A DNA stretch of 46,135 nucleotides from an uncultured Blautia sp. (lineage in GTDB: Bacteria > Bacillota > Clostridia > Lachnospirales > Lachnospiraceae). The notes beneath the pieces were generated by a model, which worked only from the letters and a program-made list of their open reading frames with translations, had not been told where the DNA came from and searched no databases. The first letter of the stretch is position 1. Every line of letters begins with the position of its first letter. The stretch lies in assembly GCA_900541985.1 (NCBI GenBank), contig UQLX01000019.1, positions 1 through 46,135 of the forward strand. The letters run 5' to 3'. Both the position numbers and the translations under genes were made by a program. Below are positions 16,307 through 24,652 of the stretch, one piece after another.

Positions 16307-17524
16307 TCAGCCTACATTTACTTCATCAATACTGTACTGAAGAAGAAGCTTATTCGTCTTTTCCGAGCGATAAAACATATCCTTCAGTCTGTTTACCACC
16401 ATCTTGGCATCCTCATACTGGCAGGCAGGAAGCATTACCAGAAACTGGTTTACACTGTACCTGCATACAATATCACTGCTGCGAAGCCCCTTCATAAGAG
16501 CCTCTTCCAGACATGCCATACCTTCATTTATCAGTTTCTTATATAGTTTCTCCTCTTTGGAAACCTGAAAGTCAAGATACAGCGACATCAGGGTCAGGTG
16601 TACAGAAATTCCCAGACGGCTGCTGCTCCTGGATTCCAGTGCATAGATCTTGCGAAAAACTCCATACTCACACATAAATGCCCCGGAAGTTGTTTTTTCC
16701 CGCAGATCCTCCTGTATGATATCAATATTGCACTCATAATCATGCTGGATCTTCTGAAGCTCTTCGTAAATCTCCTCCATTTTCCTGGATGGACGAACCC
16801 CAAGGGAATCGTATATCTGTCTGACAGTTTCCTTGTAGTGATCGGCCGCCATCTTTTGTTTATTATCTGCGATCAGCGCTCTCAGAAGGAAACAGTGGAT
16901 CTCCTCGTCAAGAGGCTCGATCTGAAGAGCTTTTCTGCATATATCCTCAACCTCTGAGTAGTTTCGTTCTTCTTCCATAAGCTCTGCGAGCTTCTTTACC
17001 AGCGTCAGGTAAATAGAATGATAATAAGCAGACATGGAAATCGCCCAGTATTCCGATGACAGTTCACTTAAAAACAATCCGTGATACAGTTCCACTGCCT
17101 CTTTTCCTTTTTCCCGGCGTATGTCCTTATCTTCTGAATTAAATACTTCCCTGCAGCATTCCTCAAATTTCTCAGCATCCACATGCAGGTTGATCTCCGG
17201 ATTCCACTGATAGGCTCCATGACCTGTAATGATATATTCCGTCGCACTTCCCCAGGTCTGTTTCAGAAGCTTCCTGAGACGGTATACACAATTTTTGAGC
17301 GAACCTGCAGGATTGTCACTTTCATCCTCTGGCCACAGCACTTCGATCAGCTCCTGTGCTGTCAGGCTTTTATCTCTGTGGCTCAGCATATAAGTTAACA
17401 AACGGGTAAGTATTTCGGAGCGCATTGTCTCCAGAGTCAGGCTTCCTTCTGTGTTTGACATCTGAAACTTGCCGAACAGTCTTACATTTAATTCAGGGTA
17501 TAAGTCATTATTTTTCTTTTTCAT
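16307..17524 (-). CDS. SARP/BTAD-type regulator with degenerate GGDEF-like C-terminus
   Basis: 405 residues. The N-terminal winged helix (LNVRLFGKFQM, LTRLLTYMLSHRDKSLTAQELIEVLWPED, LKNCVYRLRKLLK) is the OmpR/SARP DNA-binding domain. Residues of about 110-260 form the BTAD helical repeat domain (AELMEEERNYSEVEDICRKA, LIADNKQKMAADHYKET, YDSLGVRPS). The last 100 residues (LEEALMKGLRSSDIVCRY, SVNQFLVMLPACQYEDAK, VVNRLKDMF) align by eye with the core of a GGDEF domain, with RYSVNQF at the place of RYGGDEF, so cyclase activity is not expected. It may sense a nucleotide or act as a protein-interaction module. The target is unknown, but two small genes of a shared family lie upstream. Confidence 0.75.
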   Translation of the reverse strand: MKKKNNDLYPELNVRLFGKFQMSNTEGSLTLETMRSEILTRLLTYMLSHRDKSLTAQELIEVLWPEDESDNPAGSLKNCVYRLRKLLKQTWGSATEYIITGHGAYQWNPEINLHVDAEKFEECCREVFNSEDKDIRREKGKEAVELYHGLFLSELSSEYWAISMSAYYHSIYLTLVKKLAELMEEERNYSEVEDICRKALQIEPLDEEIHCFLLRALIADNKQKMAADHYKETVRQIYDSLGVRPSRKMEEIYEELQKIQHDYECNIDIIQEDLREKTTSGAFMCEYGVFRKIYALESRSSSRLGISVHLTLMSLYLDFQVSKEEKLYKKLINEGMACLEEALMKGLRSSDIVCRYSVNQFLVMLPACQYEDAKMVVNRLKDMFYRSEKTNKLLLQYSIDEVNVG

Positions 17525-17659
17525 TAACTATGTACTCCCCCCGTAAAAAATCAAGCTTATCTTCCTGATTCTATACTATAACTGTATATATTCTATAACC
17601 TTTTTTTATTTTTCTCAAGTAAAATTTACCCAATCAGAAAAATAATGGAACTAAATCAA

Positions 17660-17707
17660 CAAAAAAGGCATGTCTGACGGTAGGGGCCGATCATCAATGC
17701 CTTTCTT
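17660..17707 (-). terminator. Terminator after the small protein gene
   Basis: On the minus strand AAAGGCAT and ATGCCTTT form a stem around a long loop with an internal arm, followed by TTTTTGTTG. It lies directly after the stop at 17711 and before the SARP gene. Confidence 0.6.
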
Positions 17708-17710
17708 GCA

Positions 17711-17920
17711 TTACCATTTCTTAAGGTATTCTCCGGAATTCTCTTCGTCCGAAATTTCCAGGGCAGAATCCATAAGCTTGATAAGTTCAATGGCGCTGCG
17801 GAATGGAATTTCTTCCTGCCGCTCCACCCATTTTACTGTACCCTGCCAGGTATGGTTCTGGCTGTTTTTTATATTGACTATAAAAGTATCGCCTTTGGGT
17901 GTACTTTTTCTCTGCGGCAT
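17711..17920 (-). CDS. Small conserved-type protein with WQG...ELIxLM module
   Basis: 69 residues, with AGGAGGGGAGG just upstream of the ATG. The sequence FIVNIKNSQNHTWQGTVKWV then FRSAIELIKLMDSAL has the same pattern as the C-terminus of the protein encoded at 17962-18408 (SRLRSSWQGVM...FDSDLEFIGLL). I know this type only as small hypothetical proteins near SARP-like regulators in Lachnospiraceae; no function is established. It is likely co-transcribed with the 148-residue gene 41 bp upstream. The alternating pattern suggests a short beta-sheet plus helix domain. It could be a ligand or partner of the SARP protein. Confidence 0.65.
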   Translation of the reverse strand: MPQRKSTPKGDTFIVNIKNSQNHTWQGTVKWVERQEEIPFRSAIELIKLMDSALEISDEENSGEYLKKW

Positions 17921-17961
17921 ATTCCTCCCCTCCTTTCGCCATGTACACAGATATTATACAG

Positions 17962-18408
17962 CTATCTGGTCACACGGCGGTCATACAGAAGGCCGATAAA
18001 TTCAAGATCGCTGTCAAAATTTCCCAGCAATCTTCCATCCGCATCCTTCATGACTCCCTGCCAGGAGCTTCTGAGCCTTGAGACAAACAACACATCCCTT
18101 GTAAAAAGGCGGCCCTCTTTCTCTCTGATTTCATCTGAGCTGTGATAAATCTCAGGTGAAACACAATAAGAGGTAACATCATTTTCTGCCACATTCCGGA
18201 ACATTCTGGATTTTCTGGACGGCTGAGGCTTTCCGATTCCGTCAAGAAGTCTGTCGATAAGAATAAACAACTCTGAACTTCCATGAAATTCTGTGTCCTC
18301 TTTTACTGCGACGCCGCAGATCCTGCCTTTGATATCCTTATCCCCGTCTATAACTTCATCTACACAGATTCTGAGTGCAGACGCCATATATTCTGGTCTA
18401 TTCCCCAT
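17962..18408 (-). CDS. Hypothetical protein, two halves, WQG module at C-terminus
   Basis: 148 residues, ATG at 18408 with AGAGGAGAG upstream. The first half (MASALRICVDEVIDGDKDIKG, GVAVKEDTEFHGSSELFILIDRLLDGIG) and the second half (FVSRLRSSWQGVMKDADGR, FDSDLEFIGLLYDRRV) both look like the same short module: beta strand, loop, then F.S..E....L helix. This suggests an internal duplication. The neighbouring 69-residue protein is a third copy. There is no membrane segment. An AT-rich stretch (18430-18490, several TATA-like boxes) upstream probably holds the promoter. Function unknown. Confidence 0.6.
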   Translation of the reverse strand: MGNRPEYMASALRICVDEVIDGDKDIKGRICGVAVKEDTEFHGSSELFILIDRLLDGIGKPQPSRKSRMFRNVAENDVTSYCVSPEIYHSSDEIREKEGRLFTRDVLFVSRLRSSWQGVMKDADGRLLGNFDSDLEFIGLLYDRRVTR

Positions 18409-18544
18409 TGACTCTCCTCTTCCCCATTTTACGGAAAATTATCATAATATAGTATATATATTATACTAAAATTTAATATATTACAATCCTAATTCGCCAT
18501 TTTTTCTTGTACCTGCTTTTCCGGTCACTGCATACGGTGCCTCT

Positions 18545-18680
18545 TGAATTTACCGGAGATGCCTGGACCCGTATGGATCCCACCTTTGCAGCCGGAAACG
18601 GACTTTACGGAGGCAGCCGGGGACCAGACCTGGCTTACCTACATTTATCCTGACGGTGAATATCTCTGCGAGTTCCCTCT
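18545..18680 (+). pseudogene. Possible remnant of a transglutaminase-like protein C-terminus
   Basis: One frame reads FTGDAWTRMDPTFAAGNGL. The W.R.DPTF pattern is typical of the catalytic-Asp end of transglutaminase-like domains. A frame change then gives TEAAGDQTWLTYIYPDGEYLCEF. There is no start codon, and the stretch ends where the large c-di-GMP gene of the other strand begins. If real it is a short leftover of a lost gene. The match rests on a few residues. Confidence 0.35.
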
Positions 18681-18684
18681 TCTT

Positions 18685-21600
18685 TTATTTTCTTTCAAAA
18701 TAGCTGTACTGGTTTTTCCCTTTTTCCTTGCTCCGGTACAGAGCAGTATCTGCCTCCTCCAAAACTTCTCTGTAACAGAACTCTTCCCCTCTGGCAAAAC
18801 TGATCCCCACGCTGCATGACAGCATATAGCCTGAAGCCTGCTTCGTTTTTTCAAAAAGATCATCCATCCTCTTATCCAGGATCTTTCTGTCCGTAACATT
18901 TTTTACAAAAACAAGAAATTCGTCTCCGCCCAGACGTCCGATCAGGTCCTGACTGCGGAAGGTACTCTGGAGAAGCTTCGTCAGCAGCTTCAGAGTTTCG
19001 TCCCCCCTGAGATGCCCGTACTGATCATTGACTTTCTTAAAATTATCCAGATCAAGGATGATCAGGGCGCCCCTTGCCTTGCTTCCTTCATTTTTCATAT
19101 AAAAAAGAACTTCCTGTTCAAAAACACTTCTGTTATAAACATTTGTCAGAGGATCCCTCTGGGCTGCATTTTCCCGGGCGATCTCCTTCCGTTTTACCGC
19201 ATCGATATTTTTCAGGTAAAGAAGGGCATACATATTCTCCGTATATTTATCCAGGAACACATGAATCACCAGTTCCATCCAGCAGAGTTCGCCATCCACG
19301 TACCTGCGGAATGAATAATTCATGTTCGTTATTCCTTTTTTGTACATCTCCTTCATGTTTTCCAGATCCATATACTTCCGGTATTCTGCCCGATCCTCCC
19401 TGCAGACTGCCTGATCTATATGGTTCTGTATGATATGATCCAGATTATCCCATTTATTCCGGAATTTGTCCGCATAGATTTCCCATAACCCGCCGGACAC
19501 GGTAATCTGTCGGCCCTCCACATCCACTTCTGCATAGGCAGCTGTTTCTGACAAAATTGCTTCATAGAAATCAGATTTACGCATGTATTCCAGTTCCATT
19601 GCCCGTTCCTGTCCTGCCGGTTCCATAAGGACAACAATCGTATTCATGTCCTTCTCCCTCTGTCCCAGATGCCTTGTCTTCAGCCGGAACCACTCATAGG
19701 AGCCGTCCTTTACGGCCAGCAGCATTTCACAGGCATGTATATTGTCCTTGTCATATACGTTCCGGAATATCTCCCGAAATGCTTCCGCAAAATGAGGGTG
19801 AACAATCTGCTCCCGGATCCAACATTCCGGAAAGTCCCTTTCTTTCTTTTTCTCTCCGGAAATCAGCTTTCTCTCTGTATGAAAGTAAATATTATGCTTT
19901 TTCTCATTATACTCGAACATTTCACAGTCCAGGCCACCCGGAAGGAAATACGGGCGATCCAGATCACCGATCATCCTGTGATATCCCTGGAGACAGATTT
20001 TTCCGTCCTGATCCTCCACGCGGATGCCCACGCTGCGTACCAGCATTTCTCCTTTTTCCGGATGATTCCAGGTATATTCCACCTGTACAAGCTTTCCGGA
20101 CTGGATGATACTGTCTATCGCAAGATTCACATAGCGATAATACCCTTCGTTGATCCGGTTATACCAATATGTATAACATTCTTCCGGAGAAATCGGATTT
20201 TTCAGGCCCAGAATATCCGTCATGACCTCATCTGCCTCCAGCTCTGCTTTTCCTGTTTTTTCATCAATACAGATCTTCCAGAGTCCCAGCCGGGTACCGG
20301 GCAGGATTTCCTCAAAACGGCTTTTTTGTGTAACGACTCCTGCGATACCCAGACGTGCTGTTTTTCCATTCCAGGGGATCCGTTTGTTTCTGATCCTCAG
20401 CTGCTTTCCGGAAGCACATCCAGACATCTGCCACTGGGCAAAGCCTTCCTCGCTGAGTTTCACTTCTTTGCAGTATTTGCAGGGTGTATTTCTGCCGCAG
20501 AGTACCTGATAACATTTCAGCCCCTTGTAATCATAAATTCCCGTCAGCTTACGACCGGCAGGATTCAGATAATACAGGTCACAGGATTCCAGATCGCTGA
20601 CATAAACCACCTCGTCCATACTTTCTACAACAGACTCCAGATCCTCCTGATAGGAGCCTTCCGGAGAATTTCCGGACTTTTCGGAATCCATTTCCCGCCA
20701 GAACCTTTCTTTTTTCAGCCGTTCCTGATATTCCTCTGATTCAGAGTCAATATAAAGTTTTTCAAATTCTTCTTTTTGATATGGACGGGCAAAAAGAAAT
20801 CCCTGAAAAATATCCGGTTTCAGCTGCCGAAGAGCCCGAAGTTCTTCTTCTGTCTCCACACCTTCACAGCATACCTGTATCCGTGCACTGTGCGCCAGCT
20901 CTATCATGTTACTGAGCAGACGGTAATTGTAGGTATTGTAATGGATCCTGTTGATAAAGCAGCGGTCTATTTTAGTTTCATCGACATCCATGCTCTTCAG
21001 GTAGCTGAGACTGGAATAGCCTGTTCCAAAATCATCAATGGCTATTTTGATCCCATGCCTTTTCCATTCATAAAGAATCTTATTAAAATAGCTGTAATCC
21101 TGAAGCTGCATACTTTCTGTTACTTCAAGGGTAAGGGCATCTCCCGGAAGTCCTTCTTCCCTGAGAACCCCCAGAACTGTTTCCATGATATTTTTCTGTT
21201 TCAGCTGTACATAGGAAATATTTACATTAATATGAAATCCGGATATGTACTTCCTCCACCGGGCACACTGATGTATCGCGGTTTGCAGCACCCAGGTACC
21301 CACCGGGCAGATCATACCGCTCTGCTCCAGAAGAGGAATAAATTCCATAGGGCCAATCACACCTCTGGACGGGGATTCATACCGCAGAAGCGCTTCCGCA
21401 CCATAAATGCGGAAATTGCTGCTGTCAATCTGGGGCTGATAACAGAGGTAAAATCCGGTACAGTTATTCTGAACAGCCTGTCTTATCTCATCCTGAAGCT
21501 TAATACGGTCCAGGCTTTTCTGAAAATCCTCTGCTGAAAAAAATTCCAGCATATTTTTCCCCTGTTTTTTGGCGCGATCCAGAGCGCTTTCCGCATACTG

Positions 21601-22401
21601 ATATACCATACTGCAGTCAGCCCCGTCGCTGGAATGATAGGATACCGCTCCGGCCGATAGGGTACAGTATGTTTCCATTCCTTCTTTTACCGAATAATAG
21701 AATTCCACGATTTCTTTTCTGAATTTCTCCGGAAAAATCACCGCAAACCGATCGCTTCCCAGTCTGTACAGTTTCGACGGATAATCCAGATGGTCTTCCA
21801 GAATATCGGCTGTTTTTCTCAGTACATGGTCTCCAAAGGTTCTTCCGTTTTTTACATTGATGTCCTTAAAATTATCAATTCCCAGAACCAGCAGATAACC
21901 TGTTCCCTTTTTCAGACTGCCTCTCAGATCCTCTATAAATCGATCCTCGTTCCATAAACCGGTAAGGTTATCCACCAGACGTCCTCTGGCCATTTCCGAC
22001 ACACTTCCAATAAGAAAAAGAGGATTTCCATCTTCATCCTGCTGAACACGGCCTTTACAGTTAATCCAGACTCTGCGGCCTTCCCTGTCTGTCAGACGGT
22101 ACTCCAGATTATGGGTTTGTATCTCGCCTTTTTTTATTCTCAGCAGATTCTTCTGAAGCATCCAGCGGTCTCTTGAATATATGATCTGCGCCCATTTGTC
22201 AATCGCGATACCCTGATCTCCGGAAGACGGAATCGCATATTTTTCACAGATCTTATCTGTAAAAAAGACACGTTCATTGATCAGATCAAAAAGATAAAGA
22301 TAGTCATTTGTACTTTCGTCCAGAAACCGGATCGTCTGTAATGCGACCTTTCGTTCTTCCTCCAGCTTTATCTGGCAGATTTCTTCTGTTATATTCTTCA
22401 T
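18685..22401 (-). CDS. c-di-GMP enzyme: PAS - degenerate GGDEF - EAL - PAS-like - GGDEF
   Basis: 1238 residues. An N-terminal PAS-like sensor (YLYLFDLINERVFFTDKICE...EYRLTDREGRRVWINCKG) leads into a GGDEF domain whose signature is RLGSDRF, so probably inactive as a cyclase. Next is a full EAL domain: AEALLRYES, NVNISYVQL, LEVTES, DDFGTGYSSLSYLKSM, KIDRCFI, CEGVETEEE and QGFLFARP are all kept, so phosphodiesterase activity is likely. Then come about 400 residues of PAS-like segments with cysteines (CGRNTPCKYCKEV). A C-terminal GGDEF domain has an intact RLGGDEF. No membrane segment is present. The start is either 22401 (GAGGG just upstream) or 22410. It follows the Cache-GGDEF gene by about 20 bp and is thus probably co-transcribed. 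Confidence 0.85.
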   Translation of the reverse strand: MKNITEEICQIKLEEERKVALQTIRFLDESTNDYLYLFDLINERVFFTDKICEKYAIPSSGDQGIAIDKWAQIIYSRDRWMLQKNLLRIKKGEIQTHNLEYRLTDREGRRVWINCKGRVQQDEDGNPLFLIGSVSEMARGRLVDNLTGLWNEDRFIEDLRGSLKKGTGYLLVLGIDNFKDINVKNGRTFGDHVLRKTADILEDHLDYPSKLYRLGSDRFAVIFPEKFRKEIVEFYYSVKEGMETYCTLSAGAVSYHSSDGADCSMVYQYAESALDRAKKQGKNMLEFFSAEDFQKSLDRIKLQDEIRQAVQNNCTGFYLCYQPQIDSSNFRIYGAEALLRYESPSRGVIGPMEFIPLLEQSGMICPVGTWVLQTAIHQCARWRKYISGFHINVNISYVQLKQKNIMETVLGVLREEGLPGDALTLEVTESMQLQDYSYFNKILYEWKRHGIKIAIDDFGTGYSSLSYLKSMDVDETKIDRCFINRIHYNTYNYRLLSNMIELAHSARIQVCCEGVETEEELRALRQLKPDIFQGFLFARPYQKEEFEKLYIDSESEEYQERLKKERFWREMDSEKSGNSPEGSYQEDLESVVESMDEVVYVSDLESCDLYYLNPAGRKLTGIYDYKGLKCYQVLCGRNTPCKYCKEVKLSEEGFAQWQMSGCASGKQLRIRNKRIPWNGKTARLGIAGVVTQKSRFEEILPGTRLGLWKICIDEKTGKAELEADEVMTDILGLKNPISPEECYTYWYNRINEGYYRYVNLAIDSIIQSGKLVQVEYTWNHPEKGEMLVRSVGIRVEDQDGKICLQGYHRMIGDLDRPYFLPGGLDCEMFEYNEKKHNIYFHTERKLISGEKKKERDFPECWIREQIVHPHFAEAFREIFRNVYDKDNIHACEMLLAVKDGSYEWFRLKTRHLGQREKDMNTIVVLMEPAGQERAMELEYMRKSDFYEAILSETAAYAEVDVEGRQITVSGGLWEIYADKFRNKWDNLDHIIQNHIDQAVCREDRAEYRKYMDLENMKEMYKKGITNMNYSFRRYVDGELCWMELVIHVFLDKYTENMYALLYLKNIDAVKRKEIARENAAQRDPLTNVYNRSVFEQEVLFYMKNEGSKARGALIILDLDNFKKVNDQYGHLRGDETLKLLTKLLQSTFRSQDLIGRLGGDEFLVFVKNVTDRKILDKRMDDLFEKTKQASGYMLSCSVGISFARGEEFCYREVLEEADTALYRSKEKGKNQYSYFERK

Positions 22402-22422
22402 GGCCCTCATTCTACGGGATTT

Positions 22423-24270
22423 TTATCCGTATATCTTAAAATTATTTTTTGATTCATGCTTGACTTCATACAACGCTCTGTCTGCCTTTCGATAAAGCTC
22501 CCTGAAATCACATTTCTTATCTGGTACAAGGACAATTCCCACAGATGCCGTGATCCTTACAGACTGATTCCCCTCCTGATATGTGAGATCCAGCTTCTTC
22601 AGAAGACTGCTTACATTTCTGTGGATTACCTTTTCCGGAGTGTCCTTCAGGAACACAAGGAACTCGTCACCGCCAAAACGGCTGACAATATCATACTCTC
22701 TGAAATGCTGCTGCAGGATCCCTGCAACGTCCTGAAGAGCCGTATCTCCTGTCTGATGTCCCAAAGTGTCATTCAGAACCTTAAAGTTATCCAGGTCGAA
22801 AATCAGACAGGCATGTGTCCGTCCTTTTTCCGGTCTTGGTTCTTTCAGGCAGGCTTCTATGAGTTCTGATGCTTTGGTTCGATTATACAGACCTGTCAGA
22901 GGATCTTTCTCTGCTTTTTCTCTGAGATTCTGCTGTTCCGTAACGTCCTCGATTGTACCAACACACTGACGTATCTTTCCATCTGCTCCTGCCAGACCGG
23001 TAAGCTGGATACGGATGTACATTTCCTGTCCATCCCTCTGAAAACAGAGCGAAACTTCTCTTTTTCCGTTTTCTCTTTCCATGTTTTCAAAAATTTCCCG
23101 GATCTGCTGCTGAAGCTCTCTGTCAACAGGAATACATTTGAAAAGCTCTGTCGGCGCATTTTCTATGATTGGCGGCAGCGGTATTTCCCGAAGACTGTTA
23201 TTGATGAAGCGGAGCTGTCTGCTGTTTACAGAGTAGATCAGGACAGAAACCCCCGACTTTTCAGCAGCTATTTTAAAAATCTCTTCATCGAACATCAGCT
23301 GTTCATTATATTCCTCGATTTTCTTTTTATCCCGCCAGAAATAATACAGGATCAGAACACAGATGATCACAATCACACAGATAATCTGAAGGAGCATCAT
23401 ATAAACATTATTTCCCAGAATGTACTTCATGGAATCCACTACTTCATCTAAATTCATGACTGTTACCACACACCAGCTGTTGAACTTCAACGGAGTAAAG
23501 TAAACGATCTCCTCCGAGCTTCCATTGCTGATGGTCGTAAATATCTGCTGCTCCTTATTCAGATGGTCCTTGATCCCCGAAATACTTTCTGAACTGTCTG
23601 CATAGCTTAACCCGTCAAAAATATTTTCTCTTTTTCCCAGCATACTGGTTTCTTCTTTTACAATATATCCGCCGTTTTTATCAATGATCTGGATATACTG
23701 ATGCTCATTTTCCATCAGGGTGTTGCTGTATATGTTAAAGACGCCCATCTCAATGATACCATAAAGAACACCTGCCGGACTTTCTTCTTCCGTCATCACA
23801 GGAACCGCTACCAGGCAGACTCTCTTGCCCACAAGCTCAGAGTCTCTGATCTCTATCGCTTCCTCCCCATGTTCCATACACTGATGGAAAAACGACCTGT
23901 TACCTATGTCGATCGACTCTGAATTTGTCACCTTCGCATAACCCCGGGCATCTGCAATGGCAAGCCGCTGGAATTCCACCTCTCTTTTTTCCAGAAACTG
24001 TTCCATTTTCTCTATATTTGCGTCTCCGGTAAGATCATCTTTATCCAGAGCCTCCATTAAACCGTAAAGAGTGTTGAACAGACCCTCCAGATTCTTTTCA
24101 ACCACAGCGCTTCCCTGCATGGAAAGGTTCTTCATGCTTTCCAGCTGACGTTCATATATACGATACTGCACCGAATTATAAAAGCTTCGCAGGGCGCCGC
24201 CAATAAAAACCAGCACCCCCAGAGCCAGTACTGTCATATAAATATACCTTGCTTTTCTTTTTTTCTTCAT
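22423..24270 (-). CDS. Membrane diguanylate cyclase with Cache sensor
   Basis: 615 residues from the ATG at 24270 (GAGGA about 9 nt upstream; the frame can be extended to a TTG at 24294). The first membrane helix (YMTVLALGVLVFIGGAL) is followed by an extracellular dCache-like sensor (QRLAIADARGYAKVTNSESIDIGNRSFF, VPVMTEEESPAGVLYGII). A second helix follows (MMLLQIICVIVIICVLILYYF), then a PAS domain and a GGDEF domain with RFGGDEFLVFL and the DLDNFKVLNDTLGH nucleotide-binding motif, so it should make c-di-GMP. The signal sensed is unknown. With the downstream EAL-containing protein it forms a make-and-break pair. Pili are a common c-di-GMP target, but a link with the local pilus operon is speculative. 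Confidence 0.85.
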   Translation of the reverse strand: MKKKRKARYIYMTVLALGVLVFIGGALRSFYNSVQYRIYERQLESMKNLSMQGSAVVEKNLEGLFNTLYGLMEALDKDDLTGDANIEKMEQFLEKREVEFQRLAIADARGYAKVTNSESIDIGNRSFFHQCMEHGEEAIEIRDSELVGKRVCLVAVPVMTEEESPAGVLYGIIEMGVFNIYSNTLMENEHQYIQIIDKNGGYIVKEETSMLGKRENIFDGLSYADSSESISGIKDHLNKEQQIFTTISNGSSEEIVYFTPLKFNSWCVVTVMNLDEVVDSMKYILGNNVYMMLLQIICVIVIICVLILYYFWRDKKKIEEYNEQLMFDEEIFKIAAEKSGVSVLIYSVNSRQLRFINNSLREIPLPPIIENAPTELFKCIPVDRELQQQIREIFENMERENGKREVSLCFQRDGQEMYIRIQLTGLAGADGKIRQCVGTIEDVTEQQNLREKAEKDPLTGLYNRTKASELIEACLKEPRPEKGRTHACLIFDLDNFKVLNDTLGHQTGDTALQDVAGILQQHFREYDIVSRFGGDEFLVFLKDTPEKVIHRNVSSLLKKLDLTYQEGNQSVRITASVGIVLVPDKKCDFRELYRKADRALYEVKHESKNNFKIYG

Positions 24271-24491
24271 ACGTTTCTTCCTCTGATGCCACAATAGTTT
24301 ATGTATATTCTACCACTTTAAAGCAGTTTAGACCACAAAAATTCACAATTGAGATTTAATAAGTAATCTGGTTCAGCAGACAATACTCCCTGATAGTCAG
24401 TAATGTCCATAGCACACCTTATTGCATTTTTTCTTACACAGGTCAATATTGTTTTTAAAACGGCAGACTGTCCCTCACGCACAGCGCCCCC

Positions 24492-24630
24492 GAGGATGTC
24501 AAGTCATTGCTACAAAAAATATGCGGCTTTTTTGCCACGAAAATGGCTTAAAACCGCATATTTCTGTATAGAGGACGTTATATAATTGTCACAAAGTGGG
24601 TGGGGAGGATGTTATGTCATTGCTACAAAT
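24492..24630. repeat. Three imperfect direct repeats with a central inverted repeat
   Basis: Units beginning gaggatgtcaagtcattgc (24492), gaggacgttatataattgtc (24571) and gaggatgttatgtcattgc (24605), each followed by tacaaa or acaaa, are similar over about 26 bp. Between the first two lies an inverted repeat (aaatatgcgg near 24518 with ccgcatattt near 24554). They sit in the 380-bp gap between the chromosomal c-di-GMP gene and the AT-rich cassette, so they may mark the left boundary of the integrated element or be the ends of a small transposable unit. Nothing else coding is seen in 24300-24650. Confidence 0.55.
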
Positions 24631-24652
24631 ATCCTTCTCCGCATAACGATTT

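Noticed and set aside
19669..20739. Long plus-strand open frame opposite the c-di-GMP gene
   Set aside because: Antisense to intact GGDEF/EAL coding sequence, with no family features.
24492..24630. Repeats as a type III toxin-antitoxin RNA antitoxin
   Set aside because: Spacing is irregular (79 and 34 bp), and the adjacent 398-residue protein does not resemble ToxN-type RNases.
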